This document shows, one piece after another, positions 32,601-43,451 of a DNA stretch of 64,000 bases. Location of the stretch: NCBI GenBank assembly GCA_964023275.1, contig OZ029928.1:20235686-20299685 (forward strand). The letters are read 5' to 3'. This DNA comes from Norana najaformis. Taxonomy: Eukaryota; Annelida; Clitellata; Crassiclitellata; Hormogastridae. Position 1 is the stretch's first letter. Each line of letters opens with the position of its first letter. Under the pieces are notes generated by a model. It saw nothing but the letters and a program-made list of their open reading frames with translations. It did no database searches and had not been told where the DNA came from. The position numbers and the translations under genes were made by a program.

Positions 32601-34293
32601 AGTTTTTCGTGATTTTTAAAATTCTAATCTTTGACATTTGGGTGTCTCCTGTTCGAAGAAACAGCAGAGGCACGTGAGGTGACCAAGGGCAAAACTAGAA
32701 GAGGAGGTCATTGATCCGCAATGAACCGATCGACCGTGAACTGTCCTGAAGATGGGCGTAGCCAGGGAGAGAGAGAAGGAAGGAAGGAGCAGAGGGTTAT
32801 GTGGCCGTGTGGCAAATGCAAGAAGCAGAACTATCATCGAATATTTGGCCTCGTGTGTGTGTGTGTGTGCGTGTGTGAGTGCGTGTGTCGATGTGTTTAG
32901 CATCACGGTGTCCTATTTTCGTGTCAGCATCTGAGTCAAGGAGAAAGGAGAGAAGATGGAAGCAACATCCGTAGCCATTCGAGCGGCTGAATTCGCCGAC
33001 GTTATTAAACTGAAAACGATCTGCGTATGAAGCTAATAGATTCGCTCTTTTTGCTTATTGCGGCAGAAGTTCATCTATCCGTCCGCCGTCCATTCGGCCG
33101 TTGACCTTTCACTGACCTTTCGTCCGTTGCTGTCTTTGGCTTCCGGCCAGTGGCTTGCTTATCGTTGCTGTCTGGCAGGTACAGCGTTAGGAAGGGAGGG
33201 AGGGAGGGAGGGAGGTATCAGTCGATGCCAGTGTCTTCTGGTGCAGCCGCCGTGGATGGCCAGGCGTCTGATTCTGTGTATTGCTGTCTGTCCGTCTCTG
33301 CGTCCTTCTGTGTTTATGTCGGTTGTTGGGTGGGGAGGCTCTGTCTTGGCCTTGCTGCTTCGTCGGTCGGAACGTGCGGCGCAGCGCAGCCTTTGATTGG
33401 TCAAGTCTCGCACGAGCAGAGACGCTTTCGATGCACAACCAAAACACAGCAGCAGCATCATCAGAGATGGAAGCAGCTGCTGAAACATCAGCAGCAGCAG
33501 CAGCGTTGAGCTGAAGCAGACTTCGTTTGTTCGTTTGGTGGCGTCGTCCAAAATATCCGACCACTGATGCCCTCTGCCGTCACCCAACTGGTTCAGGGAC
33601 ATGGTAGAAAACACGCTCAGACAGACAGACAGACAGGCAGACAGACAGACAGACAGTGAGGGATGGAGAGAAGGCAGCTGATTATTTCTGCATTTTTCTA
33701 ACACCACCATCGAATGACTATACATCAGTCAAGGTCGCTACCCAGTAGCCGTCTCAGAGGAGGAGACTCGACCCTGTACTCTACGCGCTACAGGCAGAGT
33801 GCTCTAACCAATCGGCTACCGTGACCCACATATAAGAGTGATTACCTCATGATGAGCCTATCTCTTGTGTCTGAAATTCTGGGACTGATTACTCGCTTTT
33901 AGGATGATGATGGTGGTGGTGGTGGTGGTGGTGACACACAATTATGATAATTGTTGTTGTTGCATAGATGGTTGTTCTGTTGTAACGGTTGTCTGTGTTG
34001 TTGTCTGTGTTGTTACAGGAGCTGGGATGCTGGAGAGGTCAGACCTGGCCGACCTGATGTACTCGGAGGCGAGACAAGACCTTCAGGACCTCGTCCAACA
34101 TAACCACCCAACAGAGAAACTGCGCTACTCGACCCTTCTGCTGTCACTGCACACTCTGTTCGGCATCCACTGCGGGATGCTGCAGTCGCTCTTCTGCCAG
34201 CACCTCGCAGACTCCGGTGGCATCGGCGCCTTCGTCAACGACGCACTAAATGCCGCCGCAGCAGCCGCTGAAGATTCGACGCCCAGCAACTGA
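26689..34293 (+). CDS. Nuclear-receptor ligand-binding-domain protein without DNA-binding domain
   Basis: Two coding exons, 26689-28195 and 34019-34293, join in phase (G|GA, Gly503) across a 5.8-kb GT-AG intron to give 593 residues. Residues about 372-575 are a nuclear-receptor LBD: the helix 3-5 signature EFAKSLPEFTRLSLADQKTL at 393-412, then a helix 7/8 block GISANEYFYMRMITLF (485-500) and a helix 9-10 block HNHPTEKLRYSTLLLSLHTL (527-546), closest in style to NR2/NR0B receptors. No C4 zinc-finger DNA-binding domain precedes it. The first 370 residues are Ser/Gln/Pro-rich and carry two LxxLL motifs (LYNLL 69-73, LMNLL 199-203), an ILKSVL motif (313-318) and PVDLS (272-276), a CtBP-binding type followed by a basic CKRKK. 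Helix 12 lacks the acidic AF-2 core. By analogy with DAX1/SHP it may be a corepressor that pairs with other receptors; that is inference. An in-frame stop (26662-26664) precedes the ATG unless an upstream exon is spliced at 26665, so a longer N-terminus is not excluded. Confidence 0.8.
29965..30203 (+). mobile_element. LINE 3' end, family C
   Basis: Contains GGAACTTGGCCCCGAACCGA, TTTTGTTTTGACTGAGTGCC, GAATGAGCTGGTTCCCGTGG and GTTGGGCGCTGTCGAAATCT, ending GAGTTTACGATTTA. Confidence 0.7.
33676..33830 (-). mobile_element. tRNA-derived SINE, family D
   Basis: Read on the minus strand it starts GGGTCACGGTAGCCGATTGG, TTAGAGCACTCTGCCTGTAG (tRNA A-box region), then GTACAGGGTCGAGTCTCC (B box), and ends with the family D body and AAATGCAGAAATAATC. 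The tRNA resemblance is clear, but the 3' half of a tRNA acceptor stem is absent, so it is a SINE and not a tRNA gene. Confidence 0.75.
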
Positions 34294-34299
34294 TGCTGC

Positions 34300-36640
34300 T
34301 GTGCCAGTCGCTTCTTCTTCTTCTTTATCCCGGTGAAGACTGTTCGCAACATCCCTTGTCACAAGGGGGCTGTGTGTTTGTGTGTGTCTGTGTGTGTGTC
34401 TGTGTGGGTGTCTGTGTGGGTGACTGTAGGAGACGAGAGCACCCCCTCCATCTGTGTTGCCTCCTTCTTGCCATAGGGGGTTATTCGCAGTGGAGTGGTG
34501 GACTGGTGACCTGCTTGGAGTCTTTGTAGAAGAGATTGCACTTCGGAGGCAGTTGGTGCAGCCTGCCTGCTGTCTGGAAGCGGATGATGCACTGGATCTG
34601 GTTGACCTGTTGGAGCGGCTGACTAAATGGACTTGGTTGACGTCGGAGGTCTTTCTCCGGAGTCTGTGTTGGCCGTTGGAGCCACTGGGTTTTTCCAATC
34701 AACTGACCCACAGGGCGGGTGGGGTTTCCATGGGTTCTGGACTTAACAAAGCCCTTCGGAGACCCAGCTGAGTTCGTAGTTTATTTAAGCAGGCAGTTCG
34801 TCTGAATGTTGCTGTCCTCTTCTTTCAGTGTTTTTAAGTTTTGCCTCGAGAACAAAGACACTGATTCTGAGGCTTAGGTGGTGACGCCTGGTGTCTGTCT
34901 TTGACAACACAAAAATAATACACTTGCCCCTCCACCACACACCACTGAGCAGTGACGAGTGTCTTCCTTGTGGCAGGAATTGTTGATCACGTGAACGGGT
35001 AACAGAGGGGCAAAGGTTAAGAAGCAACGGTCAACATAACAGAAAAACAGATTCCGACCAACTGCTTGTTGTCTGCTCTCTCGGTGGCCAAAGGAGCAAC
35101 GACCGAAGGATGCTCGGCTCCAGCCCAGTCGTGACCTTGACCTCTAGGGTCACAATCCCTGAACCTCACAGAGCAACTGACCTGAGACTGTGGACAGTTA
35201 TCGTCTTTCTGTGCAACTGAGCAGCAGTCGGCGGACAACTGCACTGAGCCTAATAAGAAGGGCCTCTCTTAGATGGGTCAGTTTAGAAGAAAACTGTCTG
35301 TGTGTGTGTGTGTGTCTGTGTGTGTGTGTGTCTTGGTATCTGACAGTCTGTGTAAAAAAGACAATGATACAGAGGGAGATTGGTTTTGGCAGTAGGTTCT
35401 CGTCTGTGTATAGGAACAATCGATTGTCTGACAAAAGGAGTTTAGCTTTTGTTTGGAAGAGACCGACTGATAGATTTGATCGTACAATCAAAAGACGGCG
35501 TCTGATCCGATCCTGCAACATTGATGATTATGTTGGATCGTTTGAGAACCGATGGATTGTTCAACAGGACCTAATATTTATTTCTCCTATTTATGCTCCG
35601 ATGTTTGAACGATAATCTTACGAACAGACTTGGAATTCGGTTACCTCGGAATTCTATTCGGTTTTCATTTTGTCTTCTTGTTGTTGTTATTATTATTATT
35701 GGTTGCAAAACCGGTCAGCAACGCTTTCTTGTTGTCGGCATTTTTGGGGTGTCTTATTAATTGGTTAATTAATTAGTTAATTAATTAACAATTAATTTGT
35801 AAAGCTGGATCTTGGATAAACAGTTGTTTGAAGTTTAAAACAACAGTCTGTTTAAAGTTGTTGTTGGCTAGATTGGATTTTCAGATTAAAATTAGTTCAA
35901 AATTAATGTTTTCTTTGTTGATGAGAAAAAGCTGTCTGTCTGTGGGCTTGGTTAGAAAATACGAACAGAACGAGAGTATTATGGATGTTAATAGCCGTCC
36001 TGGAATCATAAATATTAATTAGTACAATAGACTAATAAATATTAATCAGATGTCTTAGTTCTAAGAAGGTCTTCAGCGGTTTTTATTGTCGGCTTCTTCT
36101 GTTTTTTCCTCGCATTTTATTTAGTTCGAATGTTATTTGCCCGTTAAGAGTAACAGTCATCGAAAACCTCTGAAGTGTGTTCTTTTCCTCAGCTTTCTCC
36201 TCCTCCTCCTCTTCTTCGTCTCCTTCCTCCTCCCGATCTGCGAGAGAGCGATGAGATGAAGGTGTGGCTGATAAAGTCATCCAAACAGGGCTTCCTGTAA
36301 GTTCATGGACCTGAATATTTGGCTCTAGCAGCGCTCGGGGTCTTCAAAAGGCTTCTTGGATTCTGTGCGGAGAGCGTTGCAGAAGATACCTTCCAGCTAA
36401 ATACCAAAGATACTTCGGGAAAGACAGACAGACACGGAGACCATTGCATGCAGCTGGACGAGAGACACAGAGGGAGAAAGAGAGACACGGAGGGAGAGAC
36501 ATACACAGAGAGAGAGAGAGACGTTTTGCATGTCTCGTGGGCTTTTGAGCTAAGTCGGTTAAAGCGAAGTACATAAACTGTCTCTGGTCGAAAGAAAAAG
36601 CTGAGGCGTCGGCCACATTTATTTAAATGGTCGACTGAAA
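34300..36640. other. 3' flank of the nuclear-receptor-like gene; no further gene
   Basis: The 3' UTR must start at 34294. A GT/TCTG stretch lies at 34374-34425 and another at 35298-35333. AATAAA occurs at 36034-36039 but is too far away to assign. AT-rich sequence with TTAATTAATTAG repeats occupies 35757-35800. No other gene recognised. Confidence 0.5.
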
Positions 36641-36687
36641 TTCATGGCAACCACTTGTTGCCACCGCCTAATACTTACCACCTCGGT

Positions 36688-36842
<155 letters not shown>

Positions 36843-37047
36843 TACATATACGTATACATATATATATACACACACATTTATATATGTACACAAATACATA
36901 TTTATACACAGTATCACGTGATCATGCATTACTTTGACCATATATGTATATATTTACATGTTGACCGACGTTTCATATGTTTTTGGCCTTGTATATTATG
37001 AACCAATCGGGCAATGGTTCTGGGTTGTTGAGTTTTGACTTTCGTTT

Positions 37048-37078
<31 letters not shown>

Positions 37079-37344
37079 GGCGGATACACGTGTCACCTTT
37101 AAAACCGTGTCAGACGATAGTACATAATATTTTTGTCGGAACTTCACCTAACCTATTGAAACACCTGCTCTCCAAAGACGCAAACAAGCGACCTGTTTTA
37201 TGAAGAGAGAGATAATATACCTACCGCTCTGGCTGTAAATACTTAGACCACAAAGTAGGTCAGTTAAAAGGTCAGTAGGTCGACGATAGATTGGTAGGCG
37301 CCACGAAATAATTAGAGGTTTGCAATCTTCATCACATGCTTAGC

Positions 37345-37645
37345 TATTCTACACGGCGGTCTATCGGTAACACGTTTGGTCATTGATCATGCGGTTACGG
37401 GTTCTAATCCGTGTAACGACCCTGGGCAAGTTGTTTGCGCACAGCGTGCCTCTGTCGGCAAGCAGCGTAATTTAGTACCGGCGTAAGCTGGGAAGTAAAC
37501 GGCAAGTCCTGCGATGCGCTGGCCCTGTGTCCAGGACCTTGGCATTCTTCCACTGCCGGCTCAAGGGCCTAGAAAAGGAAATGAGCGCCTCCCCTACGTA
37601 TCACTTAGTGGGATATGGGATACTTTACATCACGTGAAGTCGTGT
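37345..37645 (+). mobile_element. tRNA-derived SINE, family E
   Basis: It shares a colinear block order with 50195-50475: TTGGTCATTGATCATGCGGT, TACGGGTTCTAATCCGTGTA (B box GGGTTCTAATCC), ACGACCCTGGGCAAGTTGTT, GTACCGGCGTAAGCTGGGAA, GCAAGTCCTGCGATGCGCTG, TGTCCAGGACCTTGG and GGGATACTTTACAT. The CCCTGGGCAAGTTG block resembles the central core of CORE-type SINEs; that link is tentative. Confidence 0.75.
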
Positions 37646-38014
37646 CAAGTAAGACGTTACTCATGTGAGCTCAGATGGCGCCACTTTCCTGATTAGATTC
37701 TAATTAGCTCTACTGATTGAAGCGTCGTTGCCTTTGAAGTTGGGAGGTTGTTTTTCATTTACAATTTGTCCCCAAAGACAAAATCTTTTCTGATTAATGC
37801 CATCGTTTCTTTGATTTTCTTCTCTTGAATCTTTCGTTGGCAGAAAACCCCTCCTCCTAAGAAGAGAATTCTTTGGGAGAGGCCGTCAGAACAGCGTCCG
37901 AGGGGGGAAGACATAAGGGCGGAGGAAGGGAGGGTCAACTGAACAGGGGTGATCATTATACGATATAAAATAGAAGGGGATCGTTTATCATTTAGGATCA
38001 GCTGTTTTAAAAAC

Positions 38015-38170
38015 TCACGAAGAGGATGAGAAGGAGTAAGAGAAAAAGGAGGGAAGGAAGTAAGGATGGAATGAAGGAAAGAAGGCGGGAAAAGGGAAGA
38101 AGGAAGGAAGACGGACTTGATAAAACGAAGAAGAAGCAGCAGTCACAGAGAAGAGGAAGAAAGAGGAGTG
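38015..38170. repeat. GA-rich purine tract
   Basis: AGAAGGAAGG-type units on the plus strand; the minus-strand Phe/Ser-rich frame is an artefact. Confidence 0.8.
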
Positions 38171-38300
38171 AATTCCGCGGATGATCGATTGTTCCAAGAA
38201 GCAAAGGCATCGTCGGCAGCCATAAAGTTGCTAGGAGGAGGAGGAGGAGACGGCAAGTCCTTGAAGTGTTAACATTCTCAGCCCATCAGCTGAGGACGGA

Positions 38301-38301
<1 letters not shown>

Positions 38302-38362
<61 letters not shown>
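38302..38362. repeat. (GACA)n microsatellite
   Basis: Fifteen or so uninterrupted ACAG units. Confidence 0.97.
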
Positions 38363-38365
<3 letters not shown>

Positions 38366-38487
38366 AGGAGGAAGAGATGGAAGGAGACAGAGTGGCACGT
38401 GTCGACGCCAGCCTTTAGTCGGCCTATCTCTAGACCTGTGATAAAGTTCAGCCGGATGAATGTAGGCCTATCTCAAGGCCTACACAG

Positions 38488-38750
38488 AAGTGTTTGGTTC
38501 GAAGGAGACCACTAGGTCTTCGTCCAGGCCTAATCTACAGTACATCGGCCAACAAGGCCTAAGTTGTCAGCCAGATCGACTTAGGCTGAGTCTGGACTAC
38601 GATGATCTAAAGTCCAGTGGTCTAGAAACAACATCGTCACAAGCATCATCTCATCACCATCGTCATCTGCAGCAGCAGCAGCTCATCTCAGAGGCACCCA
38701 CCACCATCCGCCCCACCTCTCCCGCACCCACCACCCACCACTGTGGGTGA
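38488..38750 (+). CDS. Doubtful orphan coding exon, unknown product
   Basis: After a possible acceptor (CCTACACAG, ending 38487) a frame stays open to TGA at 38748-38750. It encodes Ser/Gln/His-rich sequence with PNLQYIGQQGLSCQPDRLRL and SLDYDDLKSSGLE before a HHHRHLQQQQ run and a Pro/Thr-rich end. Composition is more protein-like than the repeat frames nearby, but no domain is recognised and no partner exon was found, so this may be chance. AGGCCT motifs recur around the acceptor. Confidence 0.2.
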
Positions 38751-38759
38751 ACGCGCTAT

Positions 38760-40890
38760 CGGAAAGTGCATCAAAGTGACATAGGCATTTTCTTAGTCAG
38801 ACAGGCTTCAAAGGAACTCGTGTCACGTGACTCTGGAGCCTGGAGAAAGGGTTTTTGTGTCTGGATGAGGACGAGTGAGAATGGAGGACGGAAGTGAGCG
38901 AACTGACCGCTTTATTGGTCAACTGTCCACCGAAAAATCGTACGTAAAAAAGAACGAACACGTGTCCAGTGCAATGGAACAAATACTGACTGAGGCGAGG
39001 CTGCAACATTGGGTGGCTGGGTAAATAACCTACAGCAGCCACTCAGCAGGCGTTCATCATCATCATCTTCGTCGTCGTCATCATCATCTGCGCTGCCGTT
39101 GCATGGACAGCGGGTGGGGGAAACTTAAGAGATGCGACGAACCCCTGGAGATCTTGATATCAGATAGAGGTCGTTGCGGAGGAGTTCCCGTGTTGTCCAG
39201 CAGCAGAGGTTCCATACCCCGTAGCACCTGCCTCTAACTGAGGTTGGCTCTAGATCCCTCTGGTACTGGAAGTTATTGGGGTTTCCGATGCCACACCCAC
39301 CCGACCGCCGACAGGACCCTGACAGCCCCTTTCCACTTTTCCAGACGGGCAGACAGTCGATACTTTTTCTTGTTGTAGACGGCCAGCCAGCCCCCCAGAC
39401 AGCCAGACAGACACGCAGACAGACAGACACACAGACAGACACACAGACAGACACACAGACAGACACACAGATAGACACACAGACAGACACACAGATAGAC
39501 ACACAGACAGACCTGCTTTCGTGACTCGAGACTTGTAATAGGCGGGGAAGAAAAGAGGGAGAAAAGGAGGGAGGGCGAGGACCAATCGTAAAACTCAAAG
39601 CAGCGCAGCACCGGAGTCTGATCGCTGCGCTTGCCGTCGCCATGGCAACAATTGTCGTTTAACGACGTCTGTCTTACTGCAGACAATGACGACAGGCGTC
39701 GCTTCTGTTCAAGGACACTCCCTCCCTCCCTCCCCGTCCCACTCTCCCCTCCCGCGTTGGCTCCGCTAGACGGCGTAACCGAGCGGTCGATCGCTAGGCG
39801 GCGACACTAGAGTCGATACTGAAATTTTAATAGGAGAGCGAAGGTGGCGCCGAGACGAGGCAGAGACCACCAAGAGGGAGGAGGAAGACGACGACGACGA
39901 GGAGGAGCAGGCAGACAACGTCGAGGAAGAGGAGCAGGAGGAGGGGCGAGGCCATCAACAGCAGCGAACGAACGCCATTGCTAATTACGTAACACGGCTT
40001 TTATTAGCCTGACTTGAGGCATGACATCGATGTAGCTACGTTGCTAAGAATAGAACCCATCTCCAATTAACGCCAGCATAATACATATTAGAGCCGGCGG
40101 CATTGTCAGATCTTGTCTCTGTTGTGTCTTTGTTCAACTGGGCCTCGCGTCATCACATGTGTGCTGTCTATCTATGGAAAGGCGCTAAATAAAAACAGGT
40201 CTTTTGGTTCCTGAATACCTCGATAGAGGTCGCTAGAAGAGCATCAGCAGCCCCCCCCCCCCCCCCGTTCATTTAAAGTGGATCAATCTAAGACAGTTAA
40301 TATACATAAAAATAATTTCCCTCTGGCCACCTTTTCACCTTGGCTATGACCTCGCCTCAAAGGTCGCCCACACACTCGATTATTTAATATTATGTGCAAT
40401 ATTTCAACTAACGACACCTAGCGACCAAATCTTCTCAATTGAGTGAGTAAGATCTAGAGCTGTCATTTGTAGAGAGTGAAGGCAACTAAGGACAGCAGCT
40501 CAAGCCATTGTTTCAGGGACGCCTGCCTATCGGCCTATGTCGCCCCATTTACCCGTCGAGGCGCATTAGAAAAACATGTTCAAAATGTTCATAATTGGAT
40601 GTGATGATCAAATCGAGGGAGACTTCTCCAATCTATCGATCGAACTTCAGTTCAATTAAACAGTTGGCAACGAAATGATTTGATAACAATACGTGACATC
40701 CATTAGGCGATAATATACTTATAAACGGAAACTCTAGCTAATTATAGCAACCATTACATCATTTTCGCTTGTTATCAGACGTGATTTCTTTGCAAGTCAC
40801 AGACTTGTAACGAAAACCCTTTTCGTTTTCGAAATCGGTCGAAGACCCCGGTAAAAATGAACACGTAAACAAAAGACAATTTTACGCCAA
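38760..40890. other. No gene seen
   Basis: It contains (ACAGACAG/ACAC)n repeats at 39397-39512, GGA/GAC-rich sequence at 39870-39950 and a run of about 15 C at 40252-40266. The long minus-strand frames at 39125-39686 pass through the ACAGACAG array and are not supported. Confidence 0.55.
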
Positions 40891-40892
40891 AA

Positions 40893-40895
40893 CAC

Positions 40896-40938
<43 letters not shown>
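40893..40938. repeat. (CA)n microsatellite
   Basis: CA units with one CGCA variant. Confidence 0.95.
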
Positions 40939-40939
<1 letters not shown>

Positions 40940-41162
40940 ATCGTCGATTAATGCGGCGACGAATCTAAAGTATTGGACTTTGTGCCAATTCATACGTCTA
41001 AGCTGAGGGGAGGGAACTGGTGGGAGGGACTAAGTCGTAAATAAGTCTGAAAATATTAGTGGAAGAGAAAGGTAAAGGACTTCTTCACTCGATGATGAAT
41101 TCAGTGCAAACTGTTTAGGTTCGAGAAAAGGCAGTTCGTTTGAGAAAGGCATAAACATTCAC

Positions 41163-41308
41163 CATTGGATCTTGACCTGGAACCGAACACTTTTGTCTAT
41201 TGTATTTGTTTTGACTGAGTGCCTCTGAATGAGCTGGTCCCCGTGACATGGCCTTCGTTGGGCGCTGTAGAAATCTCGGGATTACGATTACGATTACGAT
41301 TAATTGTT
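41163..41308 (+). mobile_element. LINE 3' end, family C, with (GATTAC)n tail
   Basis: Contains TTGGATCTTGACCTGGAACC, TTTGTTTTGACTGAGTGCCT, CCTTCGTTGGGCGCTGTAGA and AATCTCGGGATTACGATTAC with three further GATTAC units. Confidence 0.8.
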
Positions 41309-41449
41309 TTAGAAATGAAGAAAGGTTGAAGACGGTTTTAAAGAACGCAGTTTTTTTGTTTCATGGGCGATCAAAGACGACTGCGCCATCTACCGAATCC
41401 CAACGAAGAGACGCAGAACACAGACTCATCGGATGGAAGTCTAAAAGCG

Positions 41450-41660
41450 TAATCGTAATCGTAATCCCGAGATTTCTACATCGCCCAACGAAAGCCACGT
41501 CACGGGGACCAGCTCATTCACAGGCGCTCAGTCAAAACAAAATCGATAGACAACAGGGTTCGTTTCCAAGTCAAGATCCAAGAGTGAGGCAGAGAGACAG
41601 CGTGGCAGCTACGGGGGTGGTGGTGTTTGGGATTGGAGCGGAAAGAGGGATAAGAGGAAG
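41450..41660 (-). mobile_element. LINE 3' end, family C, inverted partner
   Basis: The reverse complement of the copy at 41163-41308: CGTAATCGTAATCGTAATCC, CGAGATTTCTACATCGCCCA, GGGGACCAGCTCATTCACAG, GCGCTCAGTCAAAACAAAAT. The two copies face each other tail to tail about 140 bp apart. Confidence 0.8.
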
Positions 41661-41682
41661 AAGGGGAGAAGGAAGAAGCAGA

Positions 41683-41768
41683 GTGTAGATGTTTTTCTGT
41701 AGCGACCGTATGGCCTCGACCCTCCCTGCTCATCTGTCAGTGAATTAATCGGGTGCTCTAAGGACTCA
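41683..41768 (-). mobile_element. SINE family B, 3' part
   Basis: Minus orientation: GTTTTTCTGTAGCGACCGTA, TGGCCTCGACCCT, CAGTGAATTAATCGGGTGCT. Confidence 0.7.
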
Positions 41769-41995
41769 CGTCGTTTGGGTTAAGTGACCTTCAAAGACAC
41801 ACACACTGCCAAACAACCGTCTTAGCAACGACAGCTACGGATCTATGCGACAGAACGCAATGATATACAACTACTTGTTTATTTATTTAGCGCCGTTCTA
41901 AGGTTCGCGAAAGGCGCTAAATGAATATCCATAACAGAGAGGCGTTGCATCTGTGCCAAGGACACGCGAAGTTTCCAATGCAATATGCATATGCC

Positions 41996-42278
41996 ACACA
42001 CACACACACACACACGCACGCTCGCTCGCACGCACACACGCACACACACACGCACACACGCACACACACACGCACACACGCACACACACACGCACACACA
42101 CACGCACACACACACGCACGCACGCACGCTCGCTCGCTCGCTCGCACGCACACACGCACACACACACGCACACACGCACACACACACGCACACACACACG
42201 CACACACACACGCACGCACGCACGCTCGCTCGCTCGCTCGCACGCACACACGCGCACACACACACACACACGCACACA
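41996..42278. repeat. (CACACG)/(CTCG) higher-order array
   Basis: CACACG and CACGCA units are punctuated by blocks of CGCTCGCTCGC near 42018, 42128 and 42224; the last two are 96 bp apart and their surrounding units match. Alternating purine-pyrimidine throughout, so it is suited to Z-DNA. The His/Thr/Ala/Arg frames are artefacts. Confidence 0.93.
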
Positions 42279-42371
42279 AAGCTTTAGTGTAGTAATATAT
42301 CAATGAACGCATACTTCTCGTCTATTGTCTCTCTCCTAGTGCTTAAGCAACACGGCGTAGGCACACTCCTC

Positions 42372-42426
42372 CTGAGAAGAAGAAGGAGGAGGAGGAAGAA
42401 GAGGAGGAGGAGGAGGAGGAGGAGGA
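42372..42426. repeat. (GGA)n tract
   Basis: GAAGAAGG/GGAGGA units. Confidence 0.9.
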
Positions 42427-42741
42427 CAACAAGCGATCATCGGCTGATCGGTTGTTTGTTTATCTTACTCTTCAGTCGTGTATCACGTGTGAGAGCGATG
42501 ATAGTTCCCGCGTCGTAAGCCCTGCGGTCTTTCGTAGGCCTCGCTTGTAGCTCCGTCTTATCCATCACGTCTGGAGCTGAACAAAATAGGCCTTGATGCT
42601 GTGGATCTGATTTACGAAGTTTTTTGGACTGAAGAGCTCTGCCAACAGATCTCAACAACTTCCTAGCGATGTCGCTCCATTCAAACAAACCGTCATTCAG
42701 CCGCAGGCGCCCAACACAAGTGGCTACAACATCCAGGCATG

Positions 42742-42890
42742 AAAATGTAAATGTGCACTTTTTTCTATAGCGTCCGTTTGACCTCGACCCTGCTCATTTG
42801 TCAATGAATTAATCGGGTGAGATCCTTCACCACCGCAGGAATGTTTTCAGTTTTGAGTGGAAGACCTGCGCAGAGATAGCAAGGGGTGAA
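42742..42890 (-). mobile_element. SINE family B 3' part next to a LINE C fragment
   Basis: The first part is SINE B reversed (TTTTTTCTATAGCGTCCGTT, TCGACCCTGCTCATTTG, CAATGAATTAATCGGGTGAG, ATCCTTCACCACCGC). It is joined at about 42837 to AATGTTTTCAGTTTTGAGTG, GAAGACCTGCGCAG, which is the reversed ORF2-end segment of LINE C. One may have inserted into the other, or the two parts belong to one composite repeat. Confidence 0.65.
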
Positions 42891-43154
42891 ATGGTGGTGA
42901 GTTAGTAGGATGGGTCAGATTACTGTCGTAATTTTGGCGGGAGTTTTCCAGAGGGGTGGATCAGCTATGGCCTTGGAGCGATTTCCAAATTTTAAGGATG
43001 GGGTGACGGGAGGGCGAAGAAATGTTAGCACAGAAAAGCAGCGGATTGAACGGAGTGGTTGGATTGCAACTAACCGACAAAGATAGGAAGGTTGGGAGGA
43101 TTTAATTGTGTTGTAGTAAATGATTGGACTTTGTGCTCAGTTCGTTCGGGTTTT

Positions 43155-43335
43155 TAAGCCAGTGAGGTGATCCCAAACATCACCCACCGTAGCTGCCACG
43201 CTGTCTCTCTGCCTGACTTGGATCTTGACCTGGAACCGAACGCGTTTACCTATCAATTTTGTTTTGACCGAGCGCGCATGATGTGGCTTTCGTTGTGAGC
43301 TGTAGAAATCTCGGGATTACGATTTCGATTCTAGA
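43155..43335 (+). mobile_element. LINE 3' end, family C
   Basis: AGCTGCCACGCTGTCTCTCT, TTGGATCTTGACCTGGAACC, TTTTGACCGAGCGCGCATGA, CGTTGTGAGCTGTAGAAATC, TCGGGATTACGATTTCGATT. Confidence 0.75.
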
Positions 43336-43451
43336 ACTGGAGTGATGTGATGGTGTTTGAGGCTTTGGTGATACACGAGAATTCCCAAAGATCGTTCAAC
43401 TAAGGAAGCACGAACAGGGGAACAGTGTCACTACCATTTGTCGTTGCTATA

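Larger units (their letters stand above)
28196..34018 (+). other. Large intron of the nuclear-receptor-like gene
   Basis: The donor is CACTG|GTGAGT and the acceptor TGTTGTTACAG|GA. The intron holds GT-rich and (GTCT)n runs (28305-28322, 29058-29100, 29520-29545), GC-rich segments near 30660-30810, a G13 run at 31264-31277, a LINE C 3' end (29965-30203), a SINE B fragment (about 31955-32010, minus) and a SINE D (33676-33830, minus). No second gene was recognised in it. Confidence 0.75.

Noticed and set aside
33058-33725. Several frames of 77-188 residues inside the nuclear-receptor intron
   Set aside because: They pass through GGGAGG, (CAG)n and (CAGA)n repeats and contradict the well-phased intron.
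33760-33830. A possible minus-strand tRNA gene
   Set aside because: The tRNA-like half runs into the SINE D body instead of a matching acceptor stem and terminator.
41879-42312. His/Thr/Ala/Arg and Cys/Val/Arg frames of 100-130 residues
   Set aside because: They are translations of the CACACG/CTCG array.
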